A stretch of DNA of 47,272 nt from Spirochaetota bacterium (GTDB lineage: Bacteria; Spirochaetota; Leptospiria; Turneriellales; Turneriellaceae). The notes under the pieces are model-generated. The model searched no databases and had not been told where the DNA came from. It saw only the letters and a program-made list of their open reading frames with translations. Shown piece after piece: positions 7,923 to 15,702 of the stretch. The translations under genes and the position numbers were made by a program. Each line of letters begins with the position of its first letter. Positions within the stretch are counted from its first letter, which is position 1. The stretch covers positions 1 through 47,272 of the forward strand of contig CAUJII010000013.1 in assembly GCA_963205035.1 (NCBI GenBank). Reading direction: 5' to 3'.

Positions 7923-10349
7923 CTACATCGGCGGCGGTGTCTGTCGCGGTGCTGTCGGGTTTGTGAGATGCGTCGCATAAAAAGCTAAGCCAGACTTCTC
8001 TTGAAAAATCGTAGTGCCTTGCACGAGCGCAAGCGCCACCACCTCTTTAACATGCGAAACAAAGTGAAACTCCATTTGCTGCCGAATGCTTTGGGGAATC
8101 TCTTCGAGATCCTTTAGGTTATCTTTAGGACAAATTATGTGCGTAATTCCGCCACGGAATGCCGCGAGCACTTTTTCTTTAAGCCCGCCAATCGCCAAGA
8201 CGTTCCCGCGTAGCGTCACTTCGCCCGTCATTGCAAACTCTCCATGCACACCGTGCTGCGTAAGAGCCGAAACGATTGCGGTCACAAGTGTCACACCTGC
8301 AGAGGGGCCGTCTTTGGGGATAGCACCTTCGGGAACGTGAATGAAGATATCGTTCTTTTCAAAAAAATCGCTGCTGAGGCCCAGGTGGTGTGCCTGCGAA
8401 CGTACAAAACCCAATGCCGTCGAAGCGGATTCTTTCATCACATCGCCTAAGTTACCCGTCACGGTGAGATTTCCCTTGCCATGCGCTAAAGCTACTTCGA
8501 TATTCAGAATATCTCCGCCTGCAGAAGTCCACGCGAGGCCGCTCACTTTGCCGACCGGGTCTTCGTTTTCACGGCGCGTATAGAGATATTTTGCAGGTCC
8601 CAAATAGTTTACAATCGCCTTCTTATCGAGTGTGAAGTTTTTCTGCGTTTCGTCGGTTTCGACAATGGCGCGCGCAATTTTACGAGCAACTTGCGCAAGC
8701 TCGCGCTCAAATTGGCGCACTCCGGCCTCTTTCGTATAATGGCGAATAATGTACGCGAGGGATTTATTCGAGTACTCCAAGTTTATCGACTCGATGCCAT
8801 TTTCTTTCATTTGGCGCGGAATAAGATATTTATTCGCGATTTGGATTTTCTCCATTTCGGTGTAACCCGAAAGCGGCAAGATCTCCAGCCTGTCTAAAAG
8901 AGGTTCTGGAATCGAATGAACGACGTTTGCCGTCGCCACAAAAAGTGCCTGAGATAGATCAAACGGTAAATCCAAGTAATGGTCGTTAAATTCACGGTTC
9001 TGCTCGGGATCTAAAACCTCAAGAAGAGCTGCAGCCGGGTTGCCGCGAAAATCTGACGAAATTTTGTCGATTTCATCTAAGAGAATAACGGGGTTCTTGA
9101 CTTTAACTTTTTTTAGGGCGGCGATCAAGCGTCCCGGCATTGCGCCAATATACGTTCTCCGGTGCCCGCGAATTTCTGCCTCGTCGCGCACACCGCCCAA
9201 CGCAATGCGCACAAATTTCCTGTCGAGACTTTCGGCGAGTGCTCGTGCAAGCGAAGTCTTGCCAACTCCGGGCGGACCAGACAGACAAAGGATAGGGCCA
9301 CGAATTTCGCCCGAGAGTTTTCGCACCGCGATATATTCTAAAATTCGGTCTTTGATCTTCTCTAAACCATAGTGGCTCTCGTCTAAAATTTTTTCGGCAC
9401 GGCGTAGATCTGTGTTGTCTGTGGTCGTCTCGTTAAAAGGCAAGTCGAATAGCCAGTCGAGATAATTGCGAATAACTCCGGATTCGGCAGACATGGCCGG
9501 AGTTTTTTCCAACTTCTTAATTTCGGTCTCTGCGCGCTCACGGATTTCATCGGGCCAACTCTTCTCTTTTGCACGCCGCCGCATCGTTTCAAATTCATCG
9601 GCGTCTGTTTCGCCCATTTCTTCACGGATAACTTTGATTTGCTCTTGGAGATAATAATTGCGCTGCATCTTGTCGAGTTGTGCGCGGACCTTATCGTGTA
9701 TCTTGCCTTCGAGCTGAGAGAGCTCGACTTGATTTTCCATCGCGACGCGCACCCTCTCGACTCTTTCCCAAAGATTTTCGATGCTCAAGATTTCTTGCTG
9801 TTCGATAAACGGGACACGCAGACTCTCTGCAATCGCAAACGCGATTCGTTCTGGATTATTTTTTGCACGCAGCTCGCGCCACTGGTCGTTTGTCAAAAAG
9901 ACCTGCTGCTCGTTGATGCGCTCGAAAGAATCGATCATCTTGCCGAGTGAAGTTTGATAAAGGTGCGCCTCTTTTTCGTCTTCGGGCTCTTTCGACGGAG
10001 CAGGCGTTGCAATCGCGACTGAACATTTCTCGTCTGTACCGTCGATGTCTACCAGTTGAATCCGCTGCAAGCCCTCGAGCAAAATTTTATACGTGTTGTC
10101 GGGCATCTTCAGGAGCTGCAGAATTTCAGCCTCAACGCCAATATCGTAAAGATCGCTCAATTCGGGGACAGTAATTTCGGCGTTACGCTGCGTTGCAAGA
10201 ATGAGTCGCCGATTAGAATCCATAACACGGCGCGTCGCTTCCATCGATTTTTCGCGACCGACAAAAATAGACACGACGCTGCCCGGATAAACCACCATGT
10301 CGCGCAACGGTAGAATCGGCAGTCGGAGTGCGTTCGGCTGAGCTTGCAA
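7923..10349 (-). CDS. lon: Lon ATP-dependent protease
   Basis: Lon is a soluble AAA+ protease for misfolded and regulatory proteins. The 808-aa protein has the substrate-binding N-domain (LPILPLRDMVVYPG near 10), a coiled-coil region, the Walker A GPPGVGKTSL, Walker B LLDEIDKIS, and the P-domain with Ser683 (PKDGPSAGV) and Lys726, the same 43-residue spacing as in E. coli. The start codon is TTG at 10349: the first residues (MQAQPNALRLPILPLRDM) match Lon and TTAGGGA, which includes the clpX stop TAG, serves as ribosome site. It is the last gene of a clpP-clpX-lon group. Confidence 0.97.
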   Translation of the reverse strand: MQAQPNALRLPILPLRDMVVYPGSVVSIFVGREKSMEATRRVMDSNRRLILATQRNAEITVPELSDLYDIGVEAEILQLLKMPDNTYKILLEGLQRIQLVDIDGTDEKCSVAIATPAPSKEPEDEKEAHLYQTSLGKMIDSFERINEQQVFLTNDQWRELRAKNNPERIAFAIAESLRVPFIEQQEILSIENLWERVERVRVAMENQVELSQLEGKIHDKVRAQLDKMQRNYYLQEQIKVIREEMGETDADEFETMRRRAKEKSWPDEIRERAETEIKKLEKTPAMSAESGVIRNYLDWLFDLPFNETTTDNTDLRRAEKILDESHYGLEKIKDRILEYIAVRKLSGEIRGPILCLSGPPGVGKTSLARALAESLDRKFVRIALGGVRDEAEIRGHRRTYIGAMPGRLIAALKKVKVKNPVILLDEIDKISSDFRGNPAAALLEVLDPEQNREFNDHYLDLPFDLSQALFVATANVVHSIPEPLLDRLEILPLSGYTEMEKIQIANKYLIPRQMKENGIESINLEYSNKSLAYIIRHYTKEAGVRQFERELAQVARKIARAIVETDETQKNFTLDKKAIVNYLGPAKYLYTRRENEDPVGKVSGLAWTSAGGDILNIEVALAHGKGNLTVTGNLGDVMKESASTALGFVRSQAHHLGLSSDFFEKNDIFIHVPEGAIPKDGPSAGVTLVTAIVSALTQHGVHGEFAMTGEVTLRGNVLAIGGLKEKVLAAFRGGITHIICPKDNLKDLEEIPQSIRQQMEFHFVSHVKEVVALALVQGTTIFQEKSGLAFYATHLTNPTAPRQTPPPM

Positions 10350-10357
10350 GATATTCC

Positions 10358-11719
10358 CTAAGCCATTTTCTCAGGCGGCATCTGGTAAGGTTTTTGTGTC
10401 GATTCTTTATTTTTCTTGCTGCGCTCTTTATCGGTTTCTGAGCGCGTGATGATGCGGGGCTTCTCGCCATTTTCGATCATTTCCTTTGTAATGATGACTT
10501 CATCGACGCCAATCATCGTAGGGATTTCAAACATGAGATCCATCATCGCGTCCTCTACAATCGCCCTGAGGCCGCGCGCACCTGTTTCGCGTTGAAGCGC
10601 TTTTTGAGCAATCGCTTGGATAGCGCCTTCTTCAAAGGTGAGAACAATCCCTTCGAGTTCAAAAATTTTCTTGTATTGCTTAACGAGCGCATTGCGCGGT
10701 TCGGTCAAAATCTTGACCATCGAAACTTCGTCGAGGTTGTCGAGAGAGCGGATAATCGGCAACCGCCCGATAAACTCAGGGATCAAGCCATATTTCATCA
10801 AGTCATCGGGCGTTACTTGGCGCAGATACTCCGCCGTCTTGTCTTTGCGCTTAGGTGCCTTGAAGTCAAACCCCAGAGACGACTTTTCGACACGGCGAGA
10901 GATTATTTTTTCTAACCCCTCGAATGCGCCGCCGCAAATAAAAAGAATGTTCCGCGTATCGATTTGAATAAAATCTTGGTGCGGATGTTTGCGTCCACCG
11001 ACCGGGGGAACACTCGCCACAGTGCCTTCGATTATCTTGAGGAGCGCTTGCTGCACGCCTTCCCCTGAAACGTCGCGTGTGATCGACGGGTTATCGGATT
11101 TGCGCGCAATTTTATCGATTTCGTCGATATAGATGATGCCTGTCTGCGCTTTCTCAACGTTCGCCTCTGAGTTTTGATAAAGCCTCAGCAAAATATTTTC
11201 GACGTCTTCACCGACATACCCCGCTTCGGTGAGTGCCGTTGCATCGACCAATGCGCAGGGGACTTGCAAAATACGCGCAAGCGTCTGCGCTAAGAAGGTT
11301 TTGCCCGAGCCTGTGGGACCAATGAGTAGAATGTTGGATTTATCAATCTCAACGCCTGCCGTGTCCGCATTGGCGTGTTTACGAACAAACTTACCGCCAG
11401 TCTTAGCCGCTTGGTCTTTGTCGTATTGCAACCGTTTATAGTGGTTGTAGACAGCAACGGAAAGAGCCCGCTTGGCTGCGTCTTGGCCTATGACATATTC
11501 ATCGAGTATCTTTTTGATCTCCGCCGGTTTGAGTAGCTTTGGCTGCGCAATGGGCGGTGCCTGCTTTTCTAAATCGTCGGCTAAGATGCCGTTGCACAGT
11601 TGCACGCACTCGTCGCAAATATGCACTCCCGGCCCCGCAATGAGCCGATTCACTTTCGCTTGCTCTTTTCCGCAAAAGGAACAATGATTTCCCGAATCGT
11701 ATGAGCGTCTGTCTGCCAT
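10358..11719 (-). CDS. clpX: ClpX ATPase subunit
   Basis: ClpX unfolds substrates and feeds them into ClpP. The 453-aa protein begins with the zinc-binding domain (CSFCGKEQ and CDECVQLC near 19-43) and then Walker A GPTGSGKT, Walker B IIYIDEIDKIA, and the pore and sensor motifs of a normal ClpX. Length is slightly above the usual 420 because of a Lys/Ser-rich tail. The start has AGAGAGG 4 nt upstream of ATG. It sits 23 nt after clpP and 8 nt before lon. The tripeptide loop IGF that docks ClpP is not obvious to me at the expected place. Confidence 0.96.
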   Translation of the reverse strand: MADRRSYDSGNHCSFCGKEQAKVNRLIAGPGVHICDECVQLCNGILADDLEKQAPPIAQPKLLKPAEIKKILDEYVIGQDAAKRALSVAVYNHYKRLQYDKDQAAKTGGKFVRKHANADTAGVEIDKSNILLIGPTGSGKTFLAQTLARILQVPCALVDATALTEAGYVGEDVENILLRLYQNSEANVEKAQTGIIYIDEIDKIARKSDNPSITRDVSGEGVQQALLKIIEGTVASVPPVGGRKHPHQDFIQIDTRNILFICGGAFEGLEKIISRRVEKSSLGFDFKAPKRKDKTAEYLRQVTPDDLMKYGLIPEFIGRLPIIRSLDNLDEVSMVKILTEPRNALVKQYKKIFELEGIVLTFEEGAIQAIAQKALQRETGARGLRAIVEDAMMDLMFEIPTMIGVDEVIITKEMIENGEKPRIITRSETDKERSKKNKESTQKPYQMPPEKMA

Positions 11720-11742
11720 AGAACCTCTCTATATATTATCGT

Positions 11743-12351
11743 TTAACTTGCAATTTCTTTAGACCCATTTTCACGCGCTGAAATCACATAATCAATAAGC
11801 CCCCACTTCACGGCTTCTGTGCCGTCCATGTAAAGGTCGCGCTCCGTTTCTTGTTCAATCTTTTCAAGAGTCAGTCCAGTATGCTTCTGGTAGAGTCCGT
11901 TCAAAGTGTCGCGTATGCGTAAGACTTCGCGTGCCTGAATTTCGATATCCGCCGCCTGCCCAGAAGCGCCACCCATCGGCTGGTGGAGCAAGATGCGCGA
12001 ATGCGGGAGCGCAGAGCGTTTCCCTTTCGCGCCTGCGGCTAAAATCAGCGCGGCAATGTTCGACGCCTGCCCAGTGCACACAGTGCGCACTTCCGGCCGG
12101 ATCAGTTGAATCGTGTCGTAGATAGCAAGCCCCGAAGATACATAACCGCCAGGGGAATTGATATAAAGATAGATATCTTTTTCGGGGTCTTCGGATTCTA
12201 AAAAAAGTAGCTGCGCAATCACAACGTTCGCATACGCATCGTCGATGGGAAACCCCATGAAGACAATGCGGTCTTTAAGTAGGCGCGAGTAAATGTCGTA
12301 GTGTCTTTCGCCTCGGTTTGTTTGTTCAATTACAATAGGTGCGTATGCCAT
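11743..12351 (-). CDS. clpP: ClpP-family protein with Asn at the catalytic serine position
   Basis: The 202-aa protein aligns without gaps to E. coli ClpP through the core (IEQT.RGER, YINSPGG, GAKGKR, HQP.GG, TERD). His123 and Asp172 of the triad are present. At the nucleophile, E. coli has GQAASMG. Here the sequence is GQASNIA, so the Ser position is Asn98 (codon AAC) and the preceding residue is Ser97 (TCG). AAC is one base away from AGC (Ser). Without another ClpP this copy should be proteolytically inactive, like ClpR-type subunits that act in mixed rings, unless Ser97 can substitute or the base is wrong. It lies directly upstream of clpX, so it is the expected partner, and 9 nt after waaA. 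Confidence 0.93.
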   Translation of the reverse strand: MAYAPIVIEQTNRGERHYDIYSRLLKDRIVFMGFPIDDAYANVVIAQLLFLESEDPEKDIYLYINSPGGYVSSGLAIYDTIQLIRPEVRTVCTGQASNIAALILAAGAKGKRSALPHSRILLHQPMGGASGQAADIEIQAREVLRIRDTLNGLYQKHTGLTLEKIEQETERDLYMDGTEAVKWGLIDYVISARENGSKEIAS

Positions 12352-12360
12352 ATTTTCTCC

Positions 12361-13641
12361 TCAAATGTGCCGGGAATGAATAACTTTCTTTTTTGGAAAT
12401 AGGTCGTCCACCACAGTATGCACAATCTGGCGGCTAACGCCCAATCTTTGGTTGAAGTATGTTCTCAGTGCGCTGCTTAATTTGGTGCGTCGCGCAAGAG
12501 TTTCTGCAAGAACTTTCTCGAACGCTGCAGCGTCCGAAACCGGGATAACTCCCACAAGACCTTGAGATGCCAACTCGCAAGCCTCGGGCGAATTTTGAAT
12601 CGCGGGGCCCGTCAAGATCGGAACCCCAGCAACCGCAGGCTCGATGACAGAATGGATCGAGCCCTCGAAACCGCCGCCGACAAAGGCCGCGCGAGCCAGC
12701 GGGTAGAGGTGCGGCAGAACGCCCAACGAATCAACGATAAGCACATCGACGCTCTCGCCTTGGTATGCACTCGCCCTCTTCGCGCTCACGCCAGATGCGC
12801 TGCACAGAGTCTCCAAGCCAGCGAGGCGCGCGGCCTCAATATGGTGGGGTGCTATGATCATAAAAAATTTGCGCTGCGCAGATTCCTGTGCAGTCCTCAA
12901 AAAATCGATAAGCATTTTTTCAGAAGCGGTGTATGTCGACCCCGCAACCAGAATCACTTTTTTTTGTGCATTGCGTTGAATCCTCTTTATGAGTTGCTCT
13001 TCTCTGTTTTTTTCTTTAAGACGCAGCGCTATCGCGTCGAAGCGCGTATCGCCAGAAACAAGCACGTTTTCGGGCGAGATGAGTTCCAGACGTGCTGCGT
13101 GGTCGGCGTTCACGGCAAAAATTCTCTGCATCGCGCGGTAGGTCTGCGCCAAGAAAAACCGCCAGGGCCAGCGGTAACGCAGCGACTTTTTGGGCAGCGT
13201 CGCCGAAATTAGATAGATGGGAATTTTTGCGTCCTTCGCAGCGCGCACCTGATTGGGCCAAGCGTCATATTTTGCGATGAATAGCGCTGTGGGCTGCATC
13301 GAGCGAACCAAACGGCGCATCGTCCACGAAAAATCAAAAGGCAGCGCGAATAAAATATCGGGAACGCTGTCGTTCTTCTTTGCGCGCAGAGCACTATCGG
13401 AAAAATAACTAAACGATAAAAACGCATCTTTATAGAGTTTTTTTAATTCCACGGCAACGGCGCGCGCTTGTTCAAATTCTCCCGCAGACGCCGCATGAAA
13501 CCAGAAATGTTTTTTGCCGTGAGCTTTCGTAAAATCGAGCGGCTCTTTGCGCAAGATAAAATTTTCTTTGAGTCGTTTTTGAAAAAGAGATATGAACCGC
13601 AGCAGAGGATAAAGAATTAGAAGTGCGGCATTGTAAACCAC
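12361..13641 (-). CDS. waaA: 3-deoxy-D-manno-octulosonic acid (Kdo) transferase
   Basis: WaaA is a membrane-anchored GT30 glycosyltransferase that adds Kdo to lipid A precursors, so this organism makes LPS. The 426-aa protein has an N-terminal hydrophobic anchor (about 4-20), HAASAGE with catalytic Glu55, KYDAWPN (the family's ExxxWPN segment with an altered beginning) and a C-terminal GT-B nucleotide-sugar domain (VGGGFEGSIHSVIEP). The start is GTG at 13641, 5 nt after the acyP stop. It gives the expected N terminus, MVYNAALLILYPLL. Confidence 0.9.
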   Translation of the reverse strand: MVYNAALLILYPLLRFISLFQKRLKENFILRKEPLDFTKAHGKKHFWFHAASAGEFEQARAVAVELKKLYKDAFLSFSYFSDSALRAKKNDSVPDILFALPFDFSWTMRRLVRSMQPTALFIAKYDAWPNQVRAAKDAKIPIYLISATLPKKSLRYRWPWRFFLAQTYRAMQRIFAVNADHAARLELISPENVLVSGDTRFDAIALRLKEKNREEQLIKRIQRNAQKKVILVAGSTYTASEKMLIDFLRTAQESAQRKFFMIIAPHHIEAARLAGLETLCSASGVSAKRASAYQGESVDVLIVDSLGVLPHLYPLARAAFVGGGFEGSIHSVIEPAVAGVPILTGPAIQNSPEACELASQGLVGVIPVSDAAAFEKVLAETLARRTKLSSALRTYFNQRLGVSRQIVHTVVDDLFPKKKVIHSRHI

Positions 13642-13646
13642 GGTGA

Positions 13647-13913
13647 TTACAGAATGTGAAACCCTTCTTCATCGGGCACATCGTAAAGATTGCGTATTTC
13701 GATCGATTCTACGGCAGCGTGCTGCGGGCCTTGGCGTAAATCGTTCTCCCAGGCTTTGAGCGCATCGTCACTGGCCTGCCCTTCTGCCGCCACTCGACCG
13801 TCGGATAAGTTCTTAACCCAGCCGATGATGCCGTGCTTTTGAGCGCTCTCACGCGCGAATTGTCGAAAACCAACCTGTTGTACTTTTCCCGTTATCCAAA
13901 AACAACGCCGCAT
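13647..13913 (-). CDS. acyP: Acylphosphatase
   Basis: This small enzyme hydrolyses acyl phosphates such as carbamoyl phosphate and acetyl phosphate. The 88-aa sequence has the family signature GKVQQVGFR with catalytic Arg17 and GWVKNLSDG with catalytic Asn35. The ATG shares one base with the stop of the FliG-like gene (TAATG), and GGAGTGAGATA lies upstream as ribosome site, so the two are translationally coupled. Confidence 0.93.
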   Translation of the reverse strand: MRRCFWITGKVQQVGFRQFARESAQKHGIIGWVKNLSDGRVAAEGQASDDALKAWENDLRQGPQHAAVESIEIRNLYDVPDEEGFHIL

Positions 13914-14938
13914 TATCTCACTCCATTCTGTGCAAAACGAATTTTTTTCGCAGACGCCAAAGAAAGCGCTTCTTTCAAAATACGTGTGCGCGCGCTGTCA
14001 ATGCTATCGAGCCTCGTTGTGCGTATCTCAACCATGGCACTCGCAATGCTGCCTGCACGCTTCAAAGGAAGCTTGCCCAAGATCCGTTTTCTTTCGGCTT
14101 GGTCTGTCGCCTTGAGCGCACGCGCCCACAGTGTTTCGTCCGGCAATCTGCTAAAAAGCAATCTAAAATCGCGCGCATTGAGCTCGACTAAGTCTTCAAA
14201 CGCATAGCGCGTGCTTTCGAGTTTCTCGGCAAGCGCGCCATCTGTTTCGGCGACCGCGTCTGTAATCCGCAGCGCCTCTTCGCCGTCCATTAGCTTCAAA
14301 ATATCGTTGATGTGCTTGATCCCGCCCGAGCGTTCGACATACATCGACTTCGTTTCGGCGAGCTTTTTAGCAACCGCCTTCCCTATCGAAACCAATGCTT
14401 CACTGACAATTTTTCTCTCGCTTGCCATCGCGCGCACAACTTCGGCTCTCTTGAGCGAAGGCATCGCCTTCAAGACCTGCGAAGCCAGACGTTTGCTCAG
14501 CTGAAGCAGAACCACCGCCACAGTTGCGGGGCTCTCAGCGGCGAGACTTTCCGCGATAGTTTCCGGCGCATACTCTTCAAACGAGAGAAAGAGCGTATGG
14601 ATTTCTTTTGCTTCACGGATATGCCGCAAGCGGAGAATTTTTCTCTCGTCTTTTTCGGGTAAAAAGTCTTCTGCTTGAAATTCGTTATCCGGTTCAGCCG
14701 AAGGCGCACCCTCTTCTGCGCTTGCAGCACCTGCGAGTAACGCCATGAGCTTTTGCTTTTGGGGCGGAGAAAGCGTAACAAAGAGTTGCGCACGGGCTCG
14801 CTCAGGCATGTTCTCGTAAATTTTTAGAAACTCTTCTTTGCTCATGCGCTCGGCAAAAACAAGCGCGTTCTTTTCGGGATTATGTCTCTTCTTGGAATTG
14901 CCAAGAAGAGCCGATAGTGCCTTTTTCCAAAACGCCAT
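13913..14938 (-). CDS. Divergent FliG-like protein (flagellar motor switch paralogue)
   Basis: The 341-aa protein aligns with the FliG middle and C-terminal domains. ESPATVAVVLLQLSKRLASQ stands where FliG has its EHPQT motif. Later come YAFEDLVELNARDFRLLF (FliG: FedLv.Ld.rdiq) and a terminal helical domain with conserved charged residues (ETLWARALKATDQAERKRIL). The N terminus has a Lys-rich stretch and an acidic linker near 70-95. True FliG links the MS ring, MotA and FliM. Spirochaetes often carry several FliG copies. This one is divergent and sits 4 nt after a STAS gene rather than with flagellar genes, so it may be a specialised switch or rotor protein. Confidence 0.72.
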   Translation of the reverse strand: MAFWKKALSALLGNSKKRHNPEKNALVFAERMSKEEFLKIYENMPERARAQLFVTLSPPQKQKLMALLAGAASAEEGAPSAEPDNEFQAEDFLPEKDERKILRLRHIREAKEIHTLFLSFEEYAPETIAESLAAESPATVAVVLLQLSKRLASQVLKAMPSLKRAEVVRAMASERKIVSEALVSIGKAVAKKLAETKSMYVERSGGIKHINDILKLMDGEEALRITDAVAETDGALAEKLESTRYAFEDLVELNARDFRLLFSRLPDETLWARALKATDQAERKRILGKLPLKRAGSIASAMVEIRTTRLDSIDSARTRILKEALSLASAKKIRFAQNGVR

Positions 14939-14942
14939 AATT

Positions 14943-15269
14943 CTATTTTAGCGCATCGTCTTCAGAAGCGTAAATATCGAACATGTCCATGAGTTCTACA
15001 ACTTCAAATATTTTCTTTACCGCAACATTCATGTTGCAGAGTTTCATCTTGCGGTTACGCGTTTTGAGATGCCGCATGAGCGCCACCAGTACGCGTAGTC
15101 CACTCGAAGACATGTATTCGATACCTTCGAGGTTCAACACGAAATCAGAATCAGGGTTCTTTTCGCTAAGCAGCATCAAATCTTTTTCAATTTCACCGCT
15201 TATATGGACATCGAGCCTTCCTTTCAAATAAGCCACGATAAAATTACCGACTTCTTTTGTTCGTAACAT
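14943..15269 (-). CDS. STAS-domain anti-sigma factor antagonist (RsbV/SpoIIAA type)
   Basis: The 108-aa protein is a single STAS domain with the phosphorylatable serine region EYMSSSGLRVLV (Ser55/Ser56). In partner switching the dephosphorylated form binds the HATPase kinase and frees its target. A kinase and a PP2C phosphatase gene lie directly upstream, so the full switch is encoded together. The start has TAGGGTAGAA before ATG, 7 nt after the kinase stop. Confidence 0.9.
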   Translation of the reverse strand: MLRTKEVGNFIVAYLKGRLDVHISGEIEKDLMLLSEKNPDSDFVLNLEGIEYMSSSGLRVLVALMRHLKTRNRKMKLCNMNVAVKKIFEVVELMDMFDIYASEDDALK

Positions 15270-15276
15270 TTCTACC

Positions 15277-15702
15277 CTAAACCTCTTTTTCTAACCTCGT
15301 AACGTTAAAGTGTCGTCTTGCACTGTAAACAATTTTATCAACCAACCGCTGCATCAAAAACACACCAAAACCACCGCGCCGCTCGCCCGCAAGATTTTGA
15401 TTCACATCTGGAGGCTTCACCTTCCGTATATCGAAGTGCTCGCCAGCATCAAAAAACGTCGCCGTCACTTTGTTCTTTTTGTACTTGAGAGATACCGCAA
15501 AATAGAGCTTGGGTCCCTTGTGGCAGCCCTTCACTCCCAATGCATGCTCGACGATGTTACTCGCTGCTTCGTCGCAAGCAAGCACAATATCGTCACGCAT
15601 CGCCGCAGACACGCCTTTGGCTTCGAGTGTCGTCTCGATGAAATCGTGCACTGCAGAAATTGCGGCAGGCTCTGCAACAAAGTCTCTTCGCCAAGGTTTC
15701 AT
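15277..15702 (-). CDS. RsbW/SpoIIAB-like serine kinase (HATPase_c_2)
   Basis: The 141-aa protein has the N-box of the GHKL fold, DEAASNIVEHA (44-54, with Glu45, Asn49 and His53), an FFDAGEHFD G1 region and a GGFGVFLMQRLVD G2 region. It is expected to phosphorylate the neighbouring STAS protein and to hold a sigma factor or other target. No sigma factor gene is adjacent, so the output is not defined here. Its ATG overlaps the phosphatase stop (ATGA). Confidence 0.9.
   Translation of the reverse strand: MKPWRRDFVAEPAAISAVHDFIETTLEAKGVSAAMRDDIVLACDEAASNIVEHALGVKGCHKGPKLYFAVSLKYKKNKVTATFFDAGEHFDIRKVKPPDVNQNLAGERRGGFGVFLMQRLVDKIVYSARRHFNVTRLEKEV

Noticed and set aside
12562..13212. Long open frame on the plus strand opposite waaA
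   Set aside because: It is antisense to a well-supported waaA gene and its translation resembles no family and is rich in Arg and His, as expected of a shadow frame.
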